A DNA stretch of 64,000 bases from Candidatus Uabimicrobium amorphum. Its GTDB lineage: Bacteria; Planctomycetota; Uabimicrobiia; Uabimicrobiales; Uabimicrobiaceae. The stretch spans positions 5,222,501 to 5,286,500 of the forward strand of contig NZ_AP019860.1 of NCBI RefSeq assembly GCF_009002475.1, read 5' to 3'. Every line of letters starts with the position of its first letter. Within the stretch, counting starts at the first letter, position 1. Shown piece by piece: positions 55,042 through 62,241 of this stretch. The position numbers were made by a program, and so were the translations under genes. The notes below the pieces were generated by a model that saw nothing but the letters and a program-made list of their open reading frames with translations, did not search any database and was not told the origin of the DNA.

Positions 55042-55947
55042 TTAGGCAATACTCACACTTGCAGACTCTACCCCTTTGATATAATTTTCATAACCACGAA
55101 TTTGTCCCTGTAAGTCTGGGTTATTTTTCTGGTGAAGCTTGTCGAGTTTTTCATGAATTCTTTGGGGAACACGTAGTTTTCCATCACTTCCCATCACTAC
55201 ACCAACAATTTCTGGCTGTTGCTCTGCACAAAACAATTGCCAGCCTTTTTGCGGGGAAATCTCATATCCAAAATTTGTGAGTATCTGTGTTACCTTATTT
55301 TTTAGACCACTATCCATACAACTTGTCGACCAAGAAAATGTAATGTCATCTCCATAACGTGTATAGGTAGCACTGGATGCTGAGGCCGCTTGGTAAATTT
55401 CTTCATCTAGTTCCATGTTGATCACATTGCTCAATTGTGGGCTTGATGGTGCCCCTTGTGGTAAGCCACCTTGATAGGTACATAGCGATACAAGCATATC
55501 TAAACTTTGTTTCTCCCAGCCTTGATCACGAAAAAAATTGCGTACGCGTTTTGTCGAGGTATTGGTGAAGAAATCTTTAATGTCAACGGTTAAAAATAAC
55601 TCTTGGTTTAGGTGTTGACGCGCGTTGACAATGATCGAGCCACCAGGGATAAAGGCTGTTGCCGTGGGGTGGATGGCAAAATTTTGCAAATAATGAAATA
55701 TTTCGTATTGCACTTTTTTTAGCGTAGGATTTGGGGCATAAATGTTGCGTGTGCCACCGTTTTTTTTGGAAATTTCAAACGTAGTATAGTGGCGGTGTAT
55801 CGACCGTGATACTTCCTGTAAAATGTCAATACGTATCGCGAAAATACTAGACAACATTTCCAGGTTGGTGTCATCTGTATTTGCTGCCATGATATTTTTT
55901 TGAGGAAGTATATCGCGAAGAATTTTTTGCCAACTATACTTTACCAT
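55042..55947 (-). CDS. Retron-type reverse transcriptase
   Basis: A 301-residue reverse transcriptase, the usual size of retron RTs with no maturase or endonuclease domain. Motifs in order: NGGTRNIYAPNPTLKKVQ (RT1), AFIPGGSIIVNARQH with the retron-type NAxxH, FLTVDIKDFF with catalytic Asp122, GLPQGAPSSPQLSN (QGxxxSP, as in retrons and group II introns, not the SQ form of DGR enzymes), RYGDDITFS (catalytic YGDD 198-201), and a thumb with EIVGVVMGSDGKLRVP in place of the retron VTG segment. It begins at ATG 55947, overlapping the SPFH stop by 14 nt, with GGAG 6 nt upstream. A defence role is inferred from the family; the RNA template has not been demonstrated. Confidence 0.9.
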   Translation of the reverse strand: MVKYSWQKILRDILPQKNIMAANTDDTNLEMLSSIFAIRIDILQEVSRSIHRHYTTFEISKKNGGTRNIYAPNPTLKKVQYEIFHYLQNFAIHPTATAFIPGGSIIVNARQHLNQELFLTVDIKDFFTNTSTKRVRNFFRDQGWEKQSLDMLVSLCTYQGGLPQGAPSSPQLSNVINMELDEEIYQAASASSATYTRYGDDITFSWSTSCMDSGLKNKVTQILTNFGYEISPQKGWQLFCAEQQPEIVGVVMGSDGKLRVPQRIHEKLDKLHQKNNPDLQGQIRGYENYIKGVESASVSIA

Positions 55948-57544
55948 CACTTGCTCCGGAAGTACCTGAAGAATATAGATTATTGAGTCCAGGTATAATG
56001 ATTAAATTACCTTCCTTTGATGCCAACTCTGCTAGAGTCTCCAACTCTTTTAGGCGCATGACGTTGGGGTTTTCTTGTAAAATTTTTGCGGCGTTGGCTT
56101 TGCTGCGTGCTACCGATATTGCATATCGTGCTGCAATCCGATCGGCGCGTCCACGGCGGTCGGCTTCTACTTCTTGCAAGAAAACATTGCGTACCACTCC
56201 GGGAAGAATAATGTCTTTAATACCAATACGTTGTACCAAAATCCCGTATTTTTCACCTCGTGGTGCCACCTCTTCGAGTAGTTGTTGCGAAAGTGCGTCG
56301 CGGTCTTCCAATATCTCTTCGACTAGGCGTCCAGTGATGTTTTCGCGTAAAGTTAGTTGTAGGTCCTGGTACAATTGCTGTTGGTAGTTTTCAACATTAT
56401 GAACTGCGGCAATGGGGTCGATAATTTTATACTGCGCTACCAAAGTGATGCGAATGCCTATTTTGTCTTTGGTCAATATTTCTTGCCCTTGGATTGTTTG
56501 GCTGGACTCGCGAAGATCTAGCTTCACAATGTGTACAGGCTCCCAAGAACGTATCACATAGCGACCACAGTTGATAATTTCTTCAAATTTTCCCTCGCGG
56601 TATAACAGGCCTTTTTCGTACTCCCAGATATCAATGACCTGATCTTCCTTATGGGGAACACGAATACTTTCTATTTTTATAGACGTAATTTCGATGCCGT
56701 ATTGTTTTGTTTTTATGACTTCTTTTTGTAATTTTTGCGCGATAGTATTTTCGTGGAGCGCCTCTTCAATAGTATGGTTGCGGATGTCTTGTTCTAGTAG
56801 TTCGCTAATGTCCTGAAAAATTTGTGAATCATAATCTTTCACCGTACAAATTTTTTGTGGCTCCGTCACTTTATAGTGTATTCGTAGTGCAATGTTGACT
56901 TTAATATCGTTTTTTGTGTAGATATTTTTTACTTGTATATTTTTTGTCGTTTCGCGGGTATCGACTTTTATAATTGTACTGTGTTGCCAGGAGTGCAGAG
57001 TATAACGTCCGCTATCAAGGATTTTTTCGAATTTTCCTTGGCAAAATAACAATCCCTTTTCGTATTCCCATATATCAATAGCTTCCGACGAAACACGTGG
57101 GGAAGTTATTTCGTCTATTTGCAATGTACGAACGCAAATACCGTATTCTTTGGCCGCAACAATCACCTCTTCTTCTATGTTTGTTAGAAGTTCGTTTGTC
57201 TTGTTAAAAATACTCTCCAGTGTTTGTGCGCGAATGTACTTTTGAGTGGCAAATTGGAGATCTTGTATGATTTGTTGGTGGTAATTTTCTACAGTATGCG
57301 CGGCGCAAACCGGATCAATCACTTTATAACGAATGACGAAAACAAGGGCAACACTGCAACGATTTGTTGTTAAGTACTCTTTTTTTTCCGTTACACAAGT
57401 ATGCTCGCGCGTATCCATTTTATCAATATGTGAAGACTGCCATGGATAGATCGTATAGTGGCCACTGTCAAGCAGTTTGATAAAGCGTCCTTTTTTGTAC
57501 AACAGTCCTTTTTCGTAAGGCAAAACCGTTATTTTTTTTGACAT
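55934..57544 (-). CDS. Triple SPFH/band-7 (slipin-like) protein
   Basis: A 536-residue protein with three tandem SPFH-like units of about 150 residues. Each opens with YEKGLLxxxGxFxxxLDSGxYxxxxW (residues 10-35, 161-186, 309-334) and has a VDTRE-like strand (43-47, 194-198, 342-346), an R/QYKVxDP segment (72-78, 222-229, 371-377), ENYxQQIxQDLQ and YGIxV. The third unit ends in the typical slipin tail: a long charged helix (EADRRGRADRIAARYAISVARSKANAAKIL) and NLIIIPGL. There is no N-terminal membrane helix, unlike most slipins. Such proteins form membrane-associated oligomeric rings. AGGGA lies 6 nt before ATG. It is the first gene of the operon with the retron-type RT and may be its effector (inference). 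Confidence 0.9.
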   Translation of the reverse strand: MSKKITVLPYEKGLLYKKGRFIKLLDSGHYTIYPWQSSHIDKMDTREHTCVTEKKEYLTTNRCSVALVFVIRYKVIDPVCAAHTVENYHQQIIQDLQFATQKYIRAQTLESIFNKTNELLTNIEEEVIVAAKEYGICVRTLQIDEITSPRVSSEAIDIWEYEKGLLFCQGKFEKILDSGRYTLHSWQHSTIIKVDTRETTKNIQVKNIYTKNDIKVNIALRIHYKVTEPQKICTVKDYDSQIFQDISELLEQDIRNHTIEEALHENTIAQKLQKEVIKTKQYGIEITSIKIESIRVPHKEDQVIDIWEYEKGLLYREGKFEEIINCGRYVIRSWEPVHIVKLDLRESSQTIQGQEILTKDKIGIRITLVAQYKIIDPIAAVHNVENYQQQLYQDLQLTLRENITGRLVEEILEDRDALSQQLLEEVAPRGEKYGILVQRIGIKDIILPGVVRNVFLQEVEADRRGRADRIAARYAISVARSKANAAKILQENPNVMRLKELETLAELASKEGNLIIIPGLNNLYSSGTSGASDGKV

Positions 57545-57566
57545 AAGAGGTCCCTAAAAAATAAAA

Positions 57567-57778
57567 GGGCTGAGTATTAAATAAGAAAGACGGGACTAAA
57601 ATTAATCTTAAAATGCCAAATTATGGTCGTCAGAGTTTATGGAAGCGAGTTCTTTCCATTTTGCACTTTGACAACGGATAATTTTTTATTCTAACATGCA
57701 TCCTCTTAGCCACAGGTCCTCTTACCCACAAGCGACAGAATAAAAATTTTTATTTTGTGTTATTGTGTGTTTCAGCCC
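57567..57778 (-). ncRNA. Candidate structured RNA upstream of the SPFH-RT operon (possible msr-msd)
   Basis: Read on the minus strand, GGGCTGA (plus-strand 57778-57772) can pair with TCAGCCC (57573-57567), enclosing about 200 nt as the a1/a2 ends of a retron ncRNA would. Inside are a nested stem (7 bp with one wobble, 57626-57632 with 57669-57675; then 6 bp, 57639-57644 with 57654-57659), an AATAAAAATTTTTATT palindrome (57739-57754) and a 16-bp imperfect tandem repeat (57701-57732). A clear branch-point AGC next to the first arm is not seen, and the closing helix is short, so this is only a candidate. Confidence 0.3.
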
Positions 57779-58064
57779 AATTAATTCATCAAATAGTAAA
57801 GCTTTCTACGGAATACTCTTCCTTATTAGGGAGTACCGTGTTGTTATTTTCAGTATACAGTAATATTTGGTAAAATGCCGATTAAAATACGAAAAACTTA
57901 CGGTTTTTTGAAGTGTCTTACGAAAGTATTTGAATTATTGATATTTATCTCACAAATTACTTGAAAATGGCGATTGAATTTAAAATAATAGAGCAATTTA
58001 AAACATAGTATTTAAGTTGTTTATAATCTACGAATACAGACATTCCACTATATAAGAGAAATCG
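57779..58064. other. Remaining divergent intergenic region, SPFH operon versus kinase
   Basis: No gene is seen. There is a stem-loop at 57808-57839 (ACGG-aa-TACTC ... GAGTA-CCGT). TATAAT at 58022-58027 with TTAAAA about 18 bp upstream could be the promoter of the kinase gene at 58065. A promoter for the SPFH operon on the other strand must also lie in the 57545-58064 gap but is not obvious. Confidence 0.45.
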
Positions 58065-59000
58065 ATGAGCACGGAAAATGAGCAAAGCTGTCAATGTAAA
58101 GATAATATTTCTTATATAATTGATGAAGACACAGCTTTCGCAAAAATAAATTGTCGGGTATGTGGGCGACTCATTTTTATGAAAATAGGACCCTACACTG
58201 TAAAAGAAGTGTTAGGGGAAGGATGTACTGGCTATGTGTATCTTGCGCAAACAAAAGAAAAAAAAGAAGTTGCCATAAAAGTGTTAGAAAAACCGCTGCA
58301 AATCGACCTGGATTTTTTTCTGCGCGAGTGCGTGATACAAAGAACATTGCAACATCCGAACATTGTGGGGTTACTGGACCAAGGACATTGGAAAAATTTT
58401 TATTACTTGGTCATGGAGTATTTTCCTGGCAAAACACTTGATAAAATTATTGAAAAAAAAGGTTATCTCCCACCGCGCGAAACCATCAAGATCATCTTTA
58501 GTGTTCTGAATGGTTTAAATTATGCCGCGCAAAACAATGTGATCCATCGCGATATCAAGCCCGAAAATATATATATTACGAAGAACAAGCAAATCAAGAT
58601 TCTCGATTTTGGTTTGGCGAAAATCAAAGATGATTGCGATCTTAGCCAAACAGGTTCTGGAAAAGGTAGTCCTTGCTATATGGCTCCTGAACAATTTCAA
58701 TCAGCGAAATATGTTGATACTCGAGCGGATATTTATTCGGTAGGGGCGACTATGTATCACTGTCTCTCAGGGAAAGCGCCCTTTGAAGAAAAAAGTGACA
58801 TTTTGCAGATAGCGGCGGCTAAAATGACCAACAGTTATCAAAGTTTGACGTCTATCAATATGGAGATACCAAAAGCACTAGAGAATATTGTCCAAAAAGC
58901 GATGGCGTATCCAATCAAAAGGCGTTATCAAACTCTAGATGAGTTCATTGAGGAACTCTACGATTACTATCAAGATTTCTCTGCCGAAAGTGAGAGATAA
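58065..59000 (+). CDS. Serine/threonine kinase with N-terminal zinc-ribbon-like motif
   Basis: A 311-residue soluble kinase. Residues 9-33 carry CxC and CxxC pairs (Cys9, Cys11, Cys30, Cys33) that could hold a zinc or act as a redox switch. The kinase domain follows directly: VLGEGCTGYVYLAQ, VAIKVL (Lys72), HRDIKPENIYI, LDFGLAKI and GSPCYMAPEQF. There is no membrane helix or sensor domain after the kinase. Five nucleotides later the roadblock-kinase gene starts, so the two are one transcript and probably one pathway. The gene is divergent from the SPFH-RT operon. Confidence 0.93.
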   Translation: MSTENEQSCQCKDNISYIIDEDTAFAKINCRVCGRLIFMKIGPYTVKEVLGEGCTGYVYLAQTKEKKEVAIKVLEKPLQIDLDFFLRECVIQRTLQHPNIVGLLDQGHWKNFYYLVMEYFPGKTLDKIIEKKGYLPPRETIKIIFSVLNGLNYAAQNNVIHRDIKPENIYITKNKQIKILDFGLAKIKDDCDLSQTGSGKGSPCYMAPEQFQSAKYVDTRADIYSVGATMYHCLSGKAPFEEKSDILQIAAAKMTNSYQSLTSINMEIPKALENIVQKAMAYPIKRRYQTLDEFIEELYDYYQDFSAESER

Positions 59001-59005
59001 ACGCG

Positions 59006-60673
59006 ATGAATGAAGATTATACAAAACTTGTGGAGCAACACGGTGACATTATAAAAGATTTTATAGGTTTCATTAGCTGTTTTGCCAATGGCGTGAAAAA
59101 AAATGATCTCTTCGACATATTGTGTAAACATTGCGAGATTTCATTAGAAAGTTTCTACGAAACGTTGGATTGTCTTGACGATTTGATTGTTATTGAAGAC
59201 AGTAAAGTTTTTAATGATGTTGATATTGAAGAGGTCTTCGATGAAGAAACACTGGCAGAATATGTTTCTAAAGCAAGTAAATACTTGAATAACAATAAAG
59301 CCACACTTGAAATGTCACAACTAAATTTTTCCATAAATGGTCATGAAAATTTGCAAAATTCAGAGACAGCGCCGAAAACTTTTGGACGTTACGAAGTATT
59401 AGAAAAACTCGGATGTGGCGCTATGGGGGAAGTATATAAAGCATATGACCCTGAGCTAGACCGTATCGTTGCCGTTAAGATTTTACAGAACTACGCAGTG
59501 GAAAAGGGAAAACTGCGATTTATATCCGAAGCCAAAGCAACCGCGAAGATGTTGCATGCCGGTATTGCCAAAATATTCGATATTGGTTCTGAAAACAGCT
59601 ATTTGTTTCTAGCCATGGAATACATTAAAGGATTGACATTAGATAACTACATAGAGCAAAAGCAACCAAGTACAGAAAAGGTGATGGAAATTATTTTGCA
59701 AATTACCGAAGCTCTTGTTTATGCACATGAAAAAAATATTGTACATCGCGATTTAAAACCAACGAATATCATGATTCGCGAAAATGATGTGCCGTGCATT
59801 ATTGACTTCGGACTAGCGAAGTCCGTCGAACAGAACTACGATTTAACACAATCAGGAGATATGATTGGAACCCCTATGTACATGTCTCCCGAACAAATAC
59901 GTGGTTTACCTCTTGATGAGCAAAGCGACATTTTCTCGTTGGGAATTGTCATGTATGAAGCCCTAACGCGCGAGCACCCTTTTCGCCGTGAAAACAAGTT
60001 TGAACTGTTTGTTGCCATTGCCGAAATGTCACCACGTCCCCTCTGCGAAATCAACGAACAAATTCCACAAGATATCAATGACATATGTTTAAAAGCGATA
60101 CACAAAGATAAACGAATTCGCTACGCTACGATGAAGGAATTTTATCACGATGTAAAAGAAGTCGTAAATGGTAGTTTGGAAAGTTCGGAAATTGCGCACG
60201 ATACAAAGCCGCACTTTGCCAAGGAACAACGCTTCTCTCTACAAGAAAAACAATATACTCCGCAAGGAGATATTGAAGACCATGTTGATGATTACATAAA
60301 CATGTGTTTAGAAAAAATACCACAAGCATTGGCGGTATCGGTGATTGATTTAGAAACTGGTATGCTACTGGGGATTTATACAAAAAATGAACATCCCCAA
60401 GAAGTAATGGATTTGGTGGCTGCGGCAACAAAAGATCTTTTTGAGGGTGATCGCGTTCTCGAAATAGAAAACCTTTTCAGCTCAATGCGTGGAACGAAAA
60501 ATACAGGTCATTACTTTAAAGAATTTGTGATTACTTCGAAAAAACTCGTGCACTATTTTGCACGTTTTCCACATGCTACGCGATCTGTGCTCGTCATCGT
60601 CTGCCCTTTGGAAGTAAACTTGGGGCTACTCCTCGCAAAAGCGAGAAAATTACTCCAGAAAGTACCATCATAA
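59006..60673 (+). CDS. Serine/threonine kinase with helical N-domain and C-terminal roadblock/LC7-like domain
   Basis: A 555-residue soluble protein. Residues 1-97 are an acidic helical domain (VEQHGDIIKDFIGFISCFANG), unassigned but of the size of a death-fold-like adaptor. Residues 127-395 are a complete kinase: LGCGAMGEVYKAYD, VAVKIL (Lys158), HRDLKPTNIMI, IDFGLAKS and GTPMYMSPEQI. Residues 425-555 look like a roadblock/LC7 fold (ALAVSVIDLETGMLLGIY ... RSVLVIVCPLEVNLGLLLAKARKLL), as found in MglB-type regulators of small GTPases. The combination suggests signalling to a GTPase or dimerisation through the C-domain. No GTPase is encoded nearby. Confidence 0.9.
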   Translation: MNEDYTKLVEQHGDIIKDFIGFISCFANGVKKNDLFDILCKHCEISLESFYETLDCLDDLIVIEDSKVFNDVDIEEVFDEETLAEYVSKASKYLNNNKATLEMSQLNFSINGHENLQNSETAPKTFGRYEVLEKLGCGAMGEVYKAYDPELDRIVAVKILQNYAVEKGKLRFISEAKATAKMLHAGIAKIFDIGSENSYLFLAMEYIKGLTLDNYIEQKQPSTEKVMEIILQITEALVYAHEKNIVHRDLKPTNIMIRENDVPCIIDFGLAKSVEQNYDLTQSGDMIGTPMYMSPEQIRGLPLDEQSDIFSLGIVMYEALTREHPFRRENKFELFVAIAEMSPRPLCEINEQIPQDINDICLKAIHKDKRIRYATMKEFYHDVKEVVNGSLESSEIAHDTKPHFAKEQRFSLQEKQYTPQGDIEDHVDDYINMCLEKIPQALAVSVIDLETGMLLGIYTKNEHPQEVMDLVAAATKDLFEGDRVLEIENLFSSMRGTKNTGHYFKEFVITSKKLVHYFARFPHATRSVLVIVCPLEVNLGLLLAKARKLLQKVPS

Positions 60674-60712
60674 ACTAGGGCGTGTCACATCCTAGTACGT
60701 GTCACGTCCCAA

Positions 60713-61324
60713 CTATTTCGACTCTGATAAAAACCTTATTGATAACTCGATAGCGTACGTGAGTTTTTGCAAACTCATTTGTTCTATGCCCACAAAGCAG
60801 CCATCTGCCGGAACAAGTGGAATGTGAATGAAACCACATGCTGTGTCTAATTGCATTTGCTGAATCTGATGTAGAGCCAAATAGAAAATATGGTTGCAAA
60901 CATAGGTTCCCGCATGATTGGATATTTCTGTAGCAATACCGTTTTGTAACAACTTTTCTTGCAAGTCTTGTAATGGTAGTGTTGCAAAATACGCCAATGG
61001 GCCTTGCTTTTCAATAAGTTTTCCTTGGTACGTACAACCGGCATTGTCTGGGATCGAGCAGTCATTTAGATTTAATGCCACGCGTTCGAGACTTACTACG
61101 TTTCTTGTAGCTGCCACACCTAAAAGTAAAATAATTTGTGGAGATATTGTCGCAATGAGTTGTTGCAAAATGTCTCTTGCACTATTGTATTCTGTAGGTA
61201 ATACTCTTGTCGTTACTTGTATTTCAGGTAAAAATTTTTGGGTATCGATTTTTTCCACGACGAGCTGTGAAGGGTTGGTATCTACGTTGGCAAATGAATT
61301 AAATCCGGTAATGAGTACGCGCAT
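60713..61324 (-). CDS. pcp: Pyrrolidone-carboxylate peptidase (pyroglutamyl peptidase I, C15)
   Basis: A 203-residue cysteine peptidase that removes N-terminal pyroglutamate from peptides. The start MRVLITGFNSFANVDTNPSQ is typical, and the catalytic triad is at its usual positions: Glu80 in SLERVALNLND, Cys143 in NHAGTYVCN and His167 in GFIHIP. It is cytoplasmic. It follows the methyltransferase gene by 11 nt, so the two may be co-transcribed. Confidence 0.95.
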   Translation of the reverse strand: MRVLITGFNSFANVDTNPSQLVVEKIDTQKFLPEIQVTTRVLPTEYNSARDILQQLIATISPQIILLLGVAATRNVVSLERVALNLNDCSIPDNAGCTYQGKLIEKQGPLAYFATLPLQDLQEKLLQNGIATEISNHAGTYVCNHIFYLALHQIQQMQLDTACGFIHIPLVPADGCFVGIEQMSLQKLTYAIELSIRFLSESK

Positions 61325-61335
61325 AATAGGTCTTT

Positions 61336-62115
61336 CTAAAGTAGTTTAATGGCCAATGTGGCTATTGTTGTGGTGGTGTATTTGTTGAGTGGTGTACTCT
61401 CATCATCCCAGTCGTCTTCATAAAAATCTTTGAGCAGGAATCCCGCTTGTAATTGTCCTCCAATTTGTTGCTCCAGTGTATGGCCAAATTCTAAAGGCAC
61501 ATTTTTATCAACGAGAGATTGTACTTCTTGTTCACTAAGATCGTCTATATCTGAAAAAGGCAAACGAAACCTTACTTTGAGTTCTCCTGTCTTGTCAGCG
61601 TGACTATGATCAAAAAGAAAAAAAGAAGGGTTCATGAAACCAGACAACAAACGGCCACCATTTTTCAAGACGCGAAAACACTCTTGCCACACCGGACGTA
61701 AATCTTGAACAAATACATTAGATACGGGATGAAAAATGATATCGAAATGATTGTCCGCAAAAACAGAAAGGTTTGCCATATCACCGCGAATGCATTTTAT
61801 CTCTAATGAATTTTGTTGGGCCACATTTTGGTCTTTGTCCAATTGCTCTTGAGAATTATCAAAACTCGTCACCCGTGCCCCCGCAGCGCTCAGTATAGGA
61901 ATTTGCTGTCCACCACCAGAAGCTAAACCCAATAAATTTTTTCCCGGTAGTGAATCAAACCAACAATGAGGTACGTTTTTGTTGGGTGTTAGAATGACAT
62001 TCCACTCACCGTTTCGGGCGGCTTCGATCTCTTTAGATGTGACGGGTTGACTCCAACGACTTCCTTGCTTAGATTGCTGATCCCAAGCACCACTATTGTG
62101 ATGAACTATATCCAT
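61336..62115 (-). CDS. Class I SAM-dependent methyltransferase
   Basis: A 259-residue protein. The AdoMet motif I is NLLGLASGGGQQIPILSAAGA (about 60-80), with the acidic strand-2 residue in VTSFDNS, then IRGDMANLSVFADNHFDIIFHPVS and the post-core FRVLKNGGRLLSGF. It belongs to the Methyltransf_11-like group with small-molecule substrates; the target is unknown. ATG 62115 has AGGAG 7 nt upstream. The gene lies directly after a hexanucleotide microsatellite. Confidence 0.9.
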   Translation of the reverse strand: MDIVHHNSGAWDQQSKQGSRWSQPVTSKEIEAARNGEWNVILTPNKNVPHCWFDSLPGKNLLGLASGGGQQIPILSAAGARVTSFDNSQEQLDKDQNVAQQNSLEIKCIRGDMANLSVFADNHFDIIFHPVSNVFVQDLRPVWQECFRVLKNGGRLLSGFMNPSFFLFDHSHADKTGELKVRFRLPFSDIDDLSEQEVQSLVDKNVPLEFGHTLEQQIGGQLQAGFLLKDFYEDDWDDESTPLNKYTTTTIATLAIKLL

Positions 62116-62136
62116 TTTTTTCTCCTATATCAACTT

Positions 62137-62238
62137 CGTAACCGTAATCGTGACCATGACCGTCACCGTGATCGTAAACGTCACCGTGACCGTGACCGTG
62201 ACCGTCACCGTGATCGTGACCGTCACCGTGACCGTCAC
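62137..62238. repeat. Hexanucleotide microsatellite, 17 units of CGTGAC-like repeat
   Basis: Seventeen consecutive 6-bp units, mostly CGTGAC or CGTCAC with CGTAAC, CGTAAT, CGTGAT, CGTAAA and CATGAC variants, fill the whole gap between the HEAT/TPR stop and the methyltransferase start. Point changes between units show it is not fresh. It creates a spurious Arg/Asp/His-rich open frame on the plus strand. Confidence 0.93.
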
Positions 62239-62241
62239 AAA

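Noticed and set aside
55042..55947. Reverse transcriptase as the DGR enzyme for the FGE-fold proteins
   Set aside because: The motif is QGxxxSP rather than the QGxxxSQ of DGR enzymes, the NAxxH motif is retron-like, and the gene is about 50 kb from the FGE pair with no template repeat seen.
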